From assembly GCF_028610675.1 (NCBI RefSeq), contig NZ_JAQQWS010000002.1, forward strand, positions 1 to 64,000: a stretch of 64,000 nt of DNA, written 5' to 3'. The notes beneath the pieces are model-generated. The model searched no databases. It saw nothing but the letters and a program-made list of their open reading frames with translations, and had not been told where the DNA came from. Positions 36,390 to 44,979 of this stretch are shown here, piece after piece; within the stretch, counting starts at the first letter, position 1; each line of letters begins with the position of its first letter. The DNA comes from Alkalihalobacillus pseudalcaliphilus. Lineage in GTDB: Bacteria > Bacillota > Bacilli > Bacillales > Bacillaceae_D. Both the position numbers and the translations under genes were made by a program.

Positions 36390-37418
36390 CTAAATCTTTC
36401 TGACCACCTTTTCAAAAAATATCGGTAATTCCTCCAATGGCTTTCGGAAAGTAAGCAGGACATGGTCGACGCCTAATAGCTTCAGCTCGTTTATTTTCTT
36501 TGTGACGGTTTCATAGCTGCCTATTAGCCCCGTTCGAAATCCTTCATTATTTGCAACAAAGTCACCTAGCTCCTTTGCATTTTTCCACATTCCTTGTGAT
36601 TCCGTTCTTTCTTGGAACTTCTTGATCGCCACTTCATCAGCACGGTCTAAAATCCATTGATATTCTTCATATGCCTCCTTTTCTGTTTGTCTAGCAATCA
36701 CAAAAGCATTGACCGCATACGTAAGTTCTCGTCCTTGCTTTTTTGCCAGTTCTTTGACAACCGTTATCTGTTGATATAATTCTTCTTTTAGTGCCCCATT
36801 CATAAAATATATATCTGAATGCTCGGCTGCCATCGTTTGGGCAGGTAAAGAATTTCCACCTTGATAGATGGCGGGATAAGGCTTTTGAACAGGTTTGGGC
36901 GACAAATGGGCATCTTTTAATTGGTAATAATTCCCTTTGTATGAAAATGACTCTTGAGTCCATAGACCTTTTAGCACTTCTAAATATTCTTTTGAACGCG
37001 CGTAACGTTCTTTATGGTCGATCCATTCGATTCCAAATATTTCTTGCTCTTCCTTAAACCATCCACTCACTAAATTAATATGAAACCGTCCATTTGAAAT
37101 AATATCTAGTGTTGCCCCCATTTTTGCTAACGTCACCGGTGAAATAAAGCCTGGAAGTACGGCACTAATGAAATGAATGTTTTGAGTTGAAGGTATTAAA
37201 GCTGCCATTAACGTAAGCGGATCGAGTTGCCCCTGTTCAGACTCACTACCGCCAATCGCTCCCAAATACCTTGTCGCATATAAAATAGCATTAATACCCT
37301 TTTTCTCTGCAAGCTCTACAAGCTTTTGGTTATACGTAAAACTATTGTCCCTCTCTTGTTCCACATCAGCACGAAGAAAACCACCAGATAAGTTTGCTCC
37401 CCAAATGATATAGTTCAT
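36390..37418 (-). CDS. LLM-class (SsuD-like) flavin-dependent monooxygenase, copy 1
   Basis: A 342-residue luciferase-like monooxygenase using reduced FMN from a separate reductase. Motifs: HFISAVLPGFISPVTLAKMG, GRFHINLVSGWFKEEQEIFG and YPAIYQGGNSLPAQTMAAEH, the SsuD/alkanesulfonate-monooxygenase type. It overlaps the upstream paralogue by 4 bp (ATGA) as the last gene of a four-gene operon. Substrate unknown; relatives cleave C-S bonds in sulfonates or oxidise other small organics. No flavin reductase is encoded nearby. Confidence 0.88.
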   Translation of the reverse strand: MNYIIWGANLSGGFLRADVEQERDNSFTYNQKLVELAEKKGINAILYATRYLGAIGGSESEQGQLDPLTLMAALIPSTQNIHFISAVLPGFISPVTLAKMGATLDIISNGRFHINLVSGWFKEEQEIFGIEWIDHKERYARSKEYLEVLKGLWTQESFSYKGNYYQLKDAHLSPKPVQKPYPAIYQGGNSLPAQTMAAEHSDIYFMNGALKEELYQQITVVKELAKKQGRELTYAVNAFVIARQTEKEAYEEYQWILDRADEVAIKKFQERTESQGMWKNAKELGDFVANNEGFRTGLIGSYETVTKKINELKLLGVDHVLLTFRKPLEELPIFFEKVVRKI

Positions 37419-38494
37419 TCCGCTCCCCCTCCTAAGGTTCCCTTCTTTACAAAAAGCGGCTTAACGGATTCGCCAAACCTTTTTGCTTCTTCTAAATGTG
37501 GAAAACCAGAGAGGATAAAGTGACTCACACCTACTTCTTGATAATGTTCAATTGCTTCTTTAATTTGCTGTGGAGTCCCTACTAAAGCCGTTCCTGCCCC
37601 TTTTCTTATTTTCCCTATACCAGCCCAACCACACTCGTCAAAACGATCACTTTTTTGCGTGACTTCGTTCATTCTTTTTTGAGCAATTGAATCGGTTGTT
37701 TCATAGTAATGATTCATCTTTTCCCTTCTCCGAGTATCGATTTGACTAATAATACGATAGGCAGCTTGCCACGCTTCTTCTTCAGAATCTCTAACTACGA
37801 CATGAATTCGAATACCATATTCGAGTGTTCGATTGTAATTGCGTGCCCGCTCTCTAACATCTTTAATCTGTTGCTTAATCTGCACTACCGGTTCTCCCCA
37901 CTGCAAATAAATGTCCGCATACTGTGCGGCTACATCCTTTGCCACCTCTGACGAACCCCCAAAATAAATGGGAATATTCCTCCCTTTGCTATTCTCAGGA
38001 AAAAGGCTACCTCCCTGCACTTCGTAAAACTCGCTTTGATAGTCAAAAACATCTTGCTCCCACGATTGCTTAATGACTTGTAAAAATTCAGCTGTTCGTT
38101 GGTAGCGCTTATCGTGTGGAATAAAATCACCGTCTTGCCCAAGCTCTAATAATGATCCTCCCGTTACAATATTTAAAAGTAATCTTCCATCTGAAAACTG
38201 GTCAATCGTTGCAGCCATTTTTGCAGCGACAGTTGGAGAGATAAATCCAGGTCTAAAAGCTACTAAAGGTTTTATCTTTTCAGTTTGGTGGATAATCGCA
38301 GAACCAATCATCCATGAATCCAAATAGGGAATTCCAGTTGGCACAAGTATACCTTCAAAGCCAGCATGTTCTGCCGCTTGAGCGACCCTGGTTAAATATG
38401 CAAGTGAGGGCTGACGCTCTGGCTTATTTAATCCTAAAAACTCTCCATCTCCATTTGTCGGTATAAACCAATAAAAACGAGGCATCTTAGTCAT
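37415..38494 (-). CDS. LLM-class (SsuD-like) flavin-dependent monooxygenase, copy 2
   Basis: A 359-residue paralogue of the downstream gene. It starts MTKMPRFYWFIPTNGDGEFL and has LVAFRPGFISPTVAAKMAAT, GRLLLNIVTGGSLLELGQDG and IPIYFGGSSEVAKDVAAQYA, as in alkanesulfonate and nitrilotriacetate monooxygenases. It overlaps the HpaB-like gene upstream and the LLM gene downstream by 4 bp each, so all are translationally coupled. Having two different LLM enzymes in one operon suggests successive or alternative oxidation steps on related substrates. Confidence 0.88.
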   Translation of the reverse strand: MTKMPRFYWFIPTNGDGEFLGLNKPERQPSLAYLTRVAQAAEHAGFEGILVPTGIPYLDSWMIGSAIIHQTEKIKPLVAFRPGFISPTVAAKMAATIDQFSDGRLLLNIVTGGSLLELGQDGDFIPHDKRYQRTAEFLQVIKQSWEQDVFDYQSEFYEVQGGSLFPENSKGRNIPIYFGGSSEVAKDVAAQYADIYLQWGEPVVQIKQQIKDVRERARNYNRTLEYGIRIHVVVRDSEEEAWQAAYRIISQIDTRRREKMNHYYETTDSIAQKRMNEVTQKSDRFDECGWAGIGKIRKGAGTALVGTPQQIKEAIEHYQEVGVSHFILSGFPHLEEAKRFGESVKPLFVKKGTLGGGAE

Positions 38495-39906
38495 TCCTCT
38501 CTTCGAATCGCTTGATAGGCAAAATCTACTAAACTCTTTTTATCCTGATAAGAATGATATTGGCCGGCAAAAGTTCGTACCGGATCGCCTGAATAAAATC
38601 GTTCATAGAGCTCATGTCTCGATCCTAGTGAGTTCCCAATCAGATCCCATGCTAATTTGATTAGCTTAGTTCTTTCTTCTGCAGACATTTTTGTCCCCTT
38701 GTAAGGCTCTTTTAACAAGTGAGCAATCGGACCGAATAATTCTTCTATTTTGGATGGTGTTTGTAACAACCCTCCAGCTCCTACTTGCTGTATAATTTCT
38801 AGAGATCTAGGGTAGTATTTTGTCCCTAAATTACGAGCAGTCGCTAAATAATCTTTATCTGGTAAACAAACCCCTTCGTACATCGTCGATTCGTGCTCCG
38901 ACGCATTTAATAAAGCATAGATACTCTCTTTTTGCATGATTACCTCTGCAAGTTTTTGTTTCACATGCAAAAAGGCTGTTGCTCCTGATGCCTCAGCTAA
39001 TTCATTGGCAATCGCTGCAACACTTTCTAACTTACTTACTAGCCGAGCCACTGTCTGATGCTGACTTAGTAGGGCTGAACAAGGTTCTATCCTTAGAACC
39101 CAAGAGAATTCAGGATCCTCACAAGCCAGAACTCGCTCCCAAGGAATAAACACATGATCAAAAATTAGAACAGCATCCATTTCATCATAACGAGAACTAA
39201 GCGGATGATTCGTTTTATCTTGACTTGCAAAAGATTCACGACAGACAATATTTAACCCTTTTGCTGTTACGGGTACAAAAAATACATGAGCATACGCTCT
39301 TTCTTTCTCCGTTCTTTTATGGTAAGAATTGATTAAAATTTCATCGACATAGGGTGCAGCCGTTGCAATCATTTTAGCACCACTTACAAAAATTCCATCT
39401 TCATTTCGGTCGGTTATGTGTAATAAAGCGTCGTGTGTTTGTTTAGTTGCTCTATCTCTTTGTGGATCATGCCCAGCGACGGTTGATAACCAATCATTCT
39501 CTAAGGATTTTCGATAATAATGCGCTATTTTCTCGGCAAAGCCAGGCCTTTTTTTATCTAAGACATCCCGATTTGCATACCATCCGGTAATAATGGATCG
39601 TGTATACTCTGATAATCGACTCATGACACCAAATGTGTCGTCTGCCCAATGCTGATAAGCGACTCGTTTCCTTTTCAAGTCGACTTTATTTTCAGGAATT
39701 AAAAAGGAAAGATGCGCTCTGACACCTTCTGTATGATAAGTTAAGAGCTCTTTTGTAGATTCAACATACTGCTTTTGCAATAGTTTATCTATCGTTTTAA
39801 TCGTACCTTCAAAGGCAGGATGGTGCGTCACATCTTGAACGAGCTCGCCATCTACCCAGACGGTTCTCTCTGCCTTCACTCGTTCTAAAAAAGTTCGTCT
39901 CGTCAC
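38491..39906 (-). CDS. HpaB-like (4-hydroxyphenylacetate 3-hydroxylase family) monooxygenase, copy 2
   Basis: A 471-residue flavin monooxygenase of the HpaB family, which hydroxylates phenolic rings using reduced FAD from a partner. Family blocks include GIFVSGAKMIATAAPYVDEI, FDHVFIPWERVLACEDPEF and YERFYSGDPVRTFAGQYHSY. GTG 39906 is preferred: GAGGGGG is 7 nt upstream and the upstream gene ends 2 nt before it; a longer in-frame ATG at 39939 lacks a site. It is a clear paralogue of the preceding gene. The substrate is unknown, and no HpaC reductase gene is present. Confidence 0.87.
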   Translation of the reverse strand: MTRRTFLERVKAERTVWVDGELVQDVTHHPAFEGTIKTIDKLLQKQYVESTKELLTYHTEGVRAHLSFLIPENKVDLKRKRVAYQHWADDTFGVMSRLSEYTRSIITGWYANRDVLDKKRPGFAEKIAHYYRKSLENDWLSTVAGHDPQRDRATKQTHDALLHITDRNEDGIFVSGAKMIATAAPYVDEILINSYHKRTEKERAYAHVFFVPVTAKGLNIVCRESFASQDKTNHPLSSRYDEMDAVLIFDHVFIPWERVLACEDPEFSWVLRIEPCSALLSQHQTVARLVSKLESVAAIANELAEASGATAFLHVKQKLAEVIMQKESIYALLNASEHESTMYEGVCLPDKDYLATARNLGTKYYPRSLEIIQQVGAGGLLQTPSKIEELFGPIAHLLKEPYKGTKMSAEERTKLIKLAWDLIGNSLGSRHELYERFYSGDPVRTFAGQYHSYQDKKSLVDFAYQAIRREE

Positions 39907-39908
39907 TA

Positions 39909-41354
39909 CTATGCCCCCTCTTCTTCGAATTGTTTCCAAAGATTAGAGATTCTATCTCTTAATGGATCTTTGTCATATTGGCTATAAAAGTTAGCAAAAG
40001 TCCGGATCGGATCTCCTGAATAAAAACGTTCATACAGGTCGTGCCTAGCCCCGAGTGGGCTACCAATTAATTCCCATGCAAGCTGAAATAAATCCGTTTT
40101 TGTTTTCGCATCCACTTCTGTCCCCCGGTAGTACCGTTGAAAAAAAGGAAACAACTCATCCTTTTCAGTGATAGGATTTGATGGCACTTGAATAAATCCA
40201 CCTGCACCAATTCCTTTTAAAATCTCAATCATCCTCGGATAATATTCGGTCCCTAGATTTCGAGCTACTTGTAAAGGCACACTAGCTGGTACATAAACCC
40301 CTTGTTCATTGACCTCTCCGTCAATCTCAGCACTCGTTAATAAAGCTTTAATCGTATCTATTTTTGTATAGTCTTCACCTAATTTTTCTTGAACGTGAAG
40401 AAAGTGGTTGGCGCCAATTGATTCAGCTATCGCCGTCGTTACACCTGCTATAAATTGTAGCTTCGTTAATAAACGTACGACGGTTTGATAATGAGCTAAC
40501 GGATTCATTTGTTGATGCTGTTGGGCCTCATATACACCTTCAATTGATCCTCTAATTAAAACTCGCTCCCATGGAATACACACATCATCAAAAATTAAGA
40601 CAGCATCCATCTCATCAAAATTGGCTTGTATGAAATGCTTCTCAGCAAACGGAGAGGAGAAGGACTCACGGCAAACGATTTGTAAGCCCGGCAAGTTCAG
40701 TGGAATAATGAACATATTGGCATATTCCTCTTGCCCTTTATTTAACTTTTGGTGAGGCATGACAAGCACATCATGAGCATAGGGAGCAGCCGTTGCAATC
40801 ATTTTGGCCCCTCGAACAATCAAGCCTCCCTTTGTCTCCCCTACGACTTTTAACAAACCCCCTTCCACTTGCTCTGGTGCTTGAGATCGGTCAATTTGCG
40901 GGTCTAAAATCGCCGTTGTGATGATTCTTTTTTGACTAGACGCTTGCTTATAATAGGCTGTTATTTTTAGAGAAAAACCCTTATCAAATTGAGTGAAAAA
41001 AGCTTTGTCCATATAATATCCTGTTAGTAAACAGTAAGCATAATCGGATAGTCGACTCATCACTCCATATGTCATTTCCGACCACAGTTCAAATGCGGCT
41101 CTTTTCTCCAAAAGCTGCTCATATGTTTTCGGCACTAAAAAAGCTTTATGAACAAATGTTGTTGATTCGTTATTTTTATAGCCAAGAATTGTCTGATTAA
41201 CCGGATCTTCAAGCATCGAAAACAGTGAAGTGATCGTTTCCAATACACCTTTGAACTTTTTATCGGTTGTCACATCAACCTTTTGACCGTCTAACCATAC
41301 CGTTCGGCCATCTTGTAAGGTTGCTCTCCAATCACCCTGCCCTAAATTGCTCAA
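39909..41354 (-). CDS. HpaB-like (4-hydroxyphenylacetate 3-hydroxylase family) monooxygenase, copy 1
   Basis: A 481-residue member of the HpaB family and first gene of the operon. Motifs: GLIVRGAKMIATAAPYAHDV, DEMDAVLIFDDVCIPWERVL and YERFYSGDPIRTFANFYSQY. It starts at a TTG (41354) with an excellent AAGGAGG 7 nt upstream; the nearby ATG opens only a two-codon frame. The gene starts the leftward operon and is divergent from the NlpA-type ABC importer, separated by about 780 bp that contain a dispersed repeat. Function inferred: oxidation of an imported aromatic or sulfur compound. Confidence 0.87.
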   Translation of the reverse strand: MSNLGQGDWRATLQDGRTVWLDGQKVDVTTDKKFKGVLETITSLFSMLEDPVNQTILGYKNNESTTFVHKAFLVPKTYEQLLEKRAAFELWSEMTYGVMSRLSDYAYCLLTGYYMDKAFFTQFDKGFSLKITAYYKQASSQKRIITTAILDPQIDRSQAPEQVEGGLLKVVGETKGGLIVRGAKMIATAAPYAHDVLVMPHQKLNKGQEEYANMFIIPLNLPGLQIVCRESFSSPFAEKHFIQANFDEMDAVLIFDDVCIPWERVLIRGSIEGVYEAQQHQQMNPLAHYQTVVRLLTKLQFIAGVTTAIAESIGANHFLHVQEKLGEDYTKIDTIKALLTSAEIDGEVNEQGVYVPASVPLQVARNLGTEYYPRMIEILKGIGAGGFIQVPSNPITEKDELFPFFQRYYRGTEVDAKTKTDLFQLAWELIGSPLGARHDLYERFYSGDPIRTFANFYSQYDKDPLRDRISNLWKQFEEEGA

Positions 41355-41515
41355 TTCATCTCCTCCTTGTTGTCGACACGCTTATGCTGAATGTAGCTTT
41401 ACAAAGATAGGTATAAAAATAGCCCAGATACGCAAAAAAAGAGTGCTGTACCTTGGGCTATCGGTTGTCCGAAAAGCTTTTTATTTGTTTGTATAGATAC
41501 TGTATATGATATGTG

Positions 41516-41534
41516 TATTCCAATTATTCCGAAT
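41516..41534. promoter_or_regulatory. Candidate repressor site upstream of the monooxygenase operon
   Basis: TATTCCAATTATTCCGAAT holds two GGAAT half-sites on the minus strand, about 165 bp before the operon start. It resembles the GGAAT-containing CymR sites of sulfur-metabolism genes in Bacillus. The match is partial and was made by eye. No SAM riboswitch or T-box is visible in this gap. Confidence 0.25.
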
Positions 41535-41723
41535 GGTCAAGTGCGCTTTAAAATAAAACAAGCCTATTTTCTGATTTTAAGAAAATAAAGCCCATTTTTA
41601 ATGGTAGCTCTTGCCATTCTTTGACTCACTGATTATAATCCAATTAATTCAATCAACTTACTTTTATTATTATGACCTACCGGTCGACCGGCGGTATGAG
41701 TTTTTACTCGTACCGCTTTTTTA

Positions 41724-42014
41724 TATGAAAGTTGGTGCTGATACTCCTATGCGGAGCTTTGCTTGCCTCTACCGAAAATCATGCTCCGTCTCCTGCGGGG
41801 TGCCGCTGAACTAACTAGCATAGCCAGTGGATTTCAGCTCGCCACTACGTCACGCGGGAGTCTCCACATGTTTTCTTCCGCTTGGTTACTGCTCATTCTC
41901 AATTCCAAAGAACAAAGTGAATGAAAAGTCACCAGTTAAAACGCCAGACACTTCTTTCATGTTTGTTGGTGGCGAATTGAATGGGCTTCGCCATGTTGGG
42001 TTTTGTATGAAAGT
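41724..42014 (+). repeat. Dispersed structured repeat, copy B
   Basis: Full-length copy starting TATGAAAGTTGGTGCTGA. The GCGGAGC/GCTCCG arms are followed by a nested hairpin with outer arms TCCTGCGGG / ACGCGGGA and inner GCTGAA / TTCAGC. The 62-nt 3' module at 41953-42014 has outer arms CTTTCAT/ATGAAAG and inner TGGCGAA / TTCGCCA. It fills most of the space before the metQ-like gene. Confidence 0.85.
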
Positions 42015-42132
42015 TAGTGTAACATGGAGCGTTACTCATCATTATGGGAAATTATGCTGTGCGACACTGTGTAGCACTGTGCTCATCGTTTAAAGCAGCT
42101 TTTAAAATAACAACGTAGAAGGAGGCTATTCA

Positions 42133-42969
42133 ATGAAAGATTATCTGTTTCTCATTTTGATGATGTTGTCACTGTTATTTGTTTTGTTCGGGTGCTCGAC
42201 TGTAGATGATTTCCCAGCAAAGGAAGGAGGTTCTAAAGCAGTGATTGTCTTTGGTTTTACTCCTGGACCATATAGTGACCAAGTAAGGCAAGGAATTGAA
42301 CCGCTACTCAAGGAAAAAGGGTATACAGTCAAATATGTGGAGTTTAGCACTCCCAACGAGCCTAATTTTGCTTTAGCAGAAGGTTCGCTTGATGTTAACA
42401 TCTTTCAGCACACAGCCTTTTTTGAAAACTTTATTGAAGAGAATCAATTAGATCTTATTGAAACAATCAAAGTTCCAACTGCTCCTATGGGCATTTACTC
42501 TGATCATCATGATAACCTTGATCATTTACAAGATGGTTTTACTATTGCTATCCCTAATGACCCCGCTAATGTCGCAAGAGCTTTACGAGTGCTAGAACAG
42601 GTCGGCTGGCTCGAACTAAAGGAAAATTACGACCCACTAACTGTATCAAGGCAAGACATCGATTCCATGATTGTGAATTTTTCATTTGTTGAGCTCGAGC
42701 AAGTTCAAATCCCTAGGGCGATTCCGGATGTAGACTTTGCTGTTGCCAATGGTTATACGATTATCGCATCTAATCGAGAACTTGATTCGTCCCTATTTCT
42801 TGAAGACCCACCATTTGAATATCAAAATTTAATTGCGATACGTGCCGAGGACCAAGACCAACCTTTTATTCAAGATATAATCGAAGCTTACCACACTCGT
42901 GATTTCCAAGAGGTTATTGAGTCAAACAAAGAATTCGAAGGCTTCCACCAACCCGATTATTTTAAATAA
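42133..42969 (+). CDS. NlpA/MetQ-family substrate-binding lipoprotein
   Basis: A 278-residue lipoprotein with lipobox LLFVLFGC (acyl-Cys at about residue 21) and the NlpA fold: VIVFGFTPGPYSDQVRQGIE, a region SLDVNIFQHTAFFENF that matches the MetQ pattern, and IAIPNDPANVARALRVLE. It captures ligand outside the membrane for the MetN/MetI-like partners encoded next. The ligand is probably not simply methionine, given the linked oxidation operon and the unusual ATPase. GGAGG precedes the ATG. It is 17 bp upstream of the ATPase gene. Confidence 0.9.
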   Translation: MKDYLFLILMMLSLLFVLFGCSTVDDFPAKEGGSKAVIVFGFTPGPYSDQVRQGIEPLLKEKGYTVKYVEFSTPNEPNFALAEGSLDVNIFQHTAFFENFIEENQLDLIETIKVPTAPMGIYSDHHDNLDHLQDGFTIAIPNDPANVARALRVLEQVGWLELKENYDPLTVSRQDIDSMIVNFSFVELEQVQIPRAIPDVDFAVANGYTIIASNRELDSSLFLEDPPFEYQNLIAIRAEDQDQPFIQDIIEAYHTRDFQEVIESNKEFEGFHQPDYFK

Positions 42970-42986
42970 AAGGAGAACTAAACCTC

Positions 42987-43736
42987 ATGATAGAATTCAG
43001 ACAAATTAGTAAAATCTATCAAACTAAGCAAGAGCAGGTTAAGGCCATATCTAACGTATCCTTATCCATTAAAGAAGGCGAAATCTATGGTATTATCGGA
43101 TTTAGCGGAGCAGGAAAGTCCACTCTATTACGAATGGTTAACCTTTTGGAAACACCCACAGAAGGTACTATTCTTTTGCACAAGCAGTCACTAACCGACC
43201 TCGATAAAAAACAGCTAAGAATAGCTCGGAATAAAATAGGAATGATTTTTCAAAGCTTTAACCTAGTGACTAACAAAACCGTTGCGGATAATATCAAATT
43301 AGCTCTACGTTTTGCAAAGATAGCTAGAAAAGAATGGGATCATATCGTCTATCAAACTTTAAAGATTGTTGATCTATTAGATAAAATCGATCAATACCCG
43401 AACCAGTTATCAGGTGGACAAAAACAAAGGGTCGCTATCGCAAGAGCTATTAGTTGTGACCCCAGTGTATTACTTTGTGATGAACCAACGTCTGCCCTTG
43501 ATCCGCAAACGACCCACTCCATTCTTCAATACTTAAAGAAGATTAACAATATCTATGGTGTGACCATACTACTTGTGACTCATGAAATGGAAGTAGCCCG
43601 CTCCCTTTGCAACCGTGTAGCTGTCATGGAAAATGGAGAAATTAAGGAAATAATCCAAATGCAAAACCACTCTTATCAAGCAAAGACAGAGATTGGACGA
43701 ATTTTATTAACTGATGGTGCATCTGATGATATTTGA
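42987..43736 (+). CDS. MetN-like ABC transporter ATP-binding protein without NIL domain
   Basis: A 249-residue ABC ATPase with Walker A GFSGAGKSTLLRMVNLLETP, Q loop IGMIFQSFNL, signature LSGGQKQRVAIARA, Walker B VLLCDEPTSALDPQT and switch His in LVTHEM. The nucleotide-binding domain resembles MetN, but MetN proteins are usually about 340 residues with a C-terminal NIL/ACT domain that binds methionine and inhibits transport. Here the protein ends right after the core domain, so that feedback should be missing. It overlaps the permease gene. Confidence 0.9.
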   Translation: MIEFRQISKIYQTKQEQVKAISNVSLSIKEGEIYGIIGFSGAGKSTLLRMVNLLETPTEGTILLHKQSLTDLDKKQLRIARNKIGMIFQSFNLVTNKTVADNIKLALRFAKIARKEWDHIVYQTLKIVDLLDKIDQYPNQLSGGQKQRVAIARAISCDPSVLLCDEPTSALDPQTTHSILQYLKKINNIYGVTILLVTHEMEVARSLCNRVAVMENGEIKEIIQMQNHSYQAKTEIGRILLTDGASDDI

Positions 43737-44391
43737 TAATATTATTTCTCTCCTACCTGAAATTATTGAGAGCATTGGCCAAACCTTTTTTATGGTCGGC
43801 CTTACTATTATTACGGCTATAATTTTGGGAATCCCTTTAGGTTTGTTCACGTTTTTAACCGATAAAAAGCAACTATTAGCCAACCATTTTATCCACATCA
43901 CTTTAAATATGTTTATTAATTGCATTCGGTCCTTCCCTTTTATCATTCTTATGATCGCGTTAATCCCATTAACTCGAGCCATTCTTGGGACGACTGTTGG
44001 ACCACTAGCTGCCACCATTCCTTTATCAATCGCTGCTATTCCATTTTTAGCTCGAATCGTTGAACAATCCTTACGGGAGGTTAATAAAGGAACCATAGAA
44101 GCTTCCATTTCTATGGGTGGTTCTCCTATACAAATCATTTACCACGTCCTATTAGTCGAAGCACGTTCTGGTTTAGTTTTAGGTCTGACCATTACGACGG
44201 TAACCTTTATTTCTTATTCGGCTGTTGCAGGAGTAGTTGGAGGCGGAGGGATCGGCGATTTAGCGATACGTTATGGCTATTATCGGTTCCAAACAGATGT
44301 GATGATCTTTACGATTATCTTGTTAATTATCCTTGTTCAGGGCGTTCAATTCTTAGGAAATCGAATAGCTTCTTATTTAGATAAAAGATAA
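43726..44391 (+). CDS. MetI-like ABC transporter permease
   Basis: A 221-residue permease with five membrane helices and the EAA-type loop EASISMGGSPIQIIYHVLLV that contacts the ATPase. It belongs to the MetI/BPD transporter type: TRAILGTTVGPLAATIPLSI and AVAGVVGGGGIGDLAIRYGY are family blocks. It overlaps the ATPase gene; start 43726 has GGTG upstream, and an in-frame ATG at 43714 is possible. It completes the three-gene importer and is closed by a strong terminator. Confidence 0.9.
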   Translation: MIFDNIISLLPEIIESIGQTFFMVGLTIITAIILGIPLGLFTFLTDKKQLLANHFIHITLNMFINCIRSFPFIILMIALIPLTRAILGTTVGPLAATIPLSIAAIPFLARIVEQSLREVNKGTIEASISMGGSPIQIIYHVLLVEARSGLVLGLTITTVTFISYSAVAGVVGGGGIGDLAIRYGYYRFQTDVMIFTIILLIILVQGVQFLGNRIASYLDKR

Positions 44392-44394
44392 CAA

Positions 44395-44430
44395 AGAAAT
44401 CAAGCCCACTGAGCATAGGGCTTGATTTCT
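44395..44430. terminator. Bidirectional terminator between the importer and ywgA
   Basis: Perfect 13-bp stem AGAAATCAAGCCC / GGGCTTGATTTCT with a 10-nt loop, between convergent genes. Confidence 0.88.
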
Positions 44431-44446
44431 CTTGATTCATATTATT

Positions 44447-44965
44447 TTAGTTTTGCATAGCGTGAATTTGCCATGACTGGAGCTTCTTTATATATTGATA
44501 CCCCGCCTCAATATCCTCTTCTGTATAATTCTGCTTTTTCTTCAAAGTAAAAACCTTATCTTTCACTTCTTCCACAGTCAAATCAGCAAAATACAAAATC
44601 GTTGAAACTAATTCTAAAAAACGTGAACTTTGTTCATTAAGAGATGTTACCAAGGCATGACACTCTGGCCACTCGATCTTATTTAGTGCCAAGAAACTCT
44701 CTCCTTGCTCTGATAATGAATAACAATATTGTTGATAGTGGCCTTTATCTTCCTTATTTTCGTGTACAAACCCTAAGTTACTAAGCTCTTCCATCCGTAA
44801 AGAAAGCTCTTCTGAATAAGGCCCGTACATATGAAAGTTATAGCGCTCTGAAAAGGGCATGTCCAACTTTTTAGCAATATAAATCATCTTTTGTAATTTC
44901 TTTCTACCAACTACCTCACCTGCATCTGCCAAAAACTTCAATACTTTTACATGTTCGTACAGCAA
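44447..44965 (-). CDS. YwgA family protein
   Basis: A 172-residue protein of the YwgA family, B. subtilis synteny. Starts MLYEHVKVLKFLADAG, with the winged-helix-like KKLQKMIYIAKKLDMPFSER and MYGPYSEELSLRMEELSNLG. Function unknown; the N-terminal part resembles phage/antitoxin SocA-like domains in general outline only. TTG start at 44965, with GGAG 9 nt upstream. It directly follows ywfO on the same strand and is probably co-transcribed. Confidence 0.85.
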   Translation of the reverse strand: MLYEHVKVLKFLADAGEVVGRKKLQKMIYIAKKLDMPFSERYNFHMYGPYSEELSLRMEELSNLGFVHENKEDKGHYQQYCYSLSEQGESFLALNKIEWPECHALVTSLNEQSSRFLELVSTILYFADLTVEEVKDKVFTLKKKQNYTEEDIEAGYQYIKKLQSWQIHAMQN

Positions 44966-44979
44966 AAGGGTCCACTCCT

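Noticed and set aside
41827..42093. Open frame inside dispersed repeat copy B
   Set aside because: It covers the structured repeat and its hairpins; the other repeat copies do not keep this frame open.
41355..42132. SAM (S-box) riboswitch or T-box before the MetQ-like importer
   Set aside because: Looked for the conserved S-box and T-box sequences upstream; none is present, and most of the region is a dispersed repeat.
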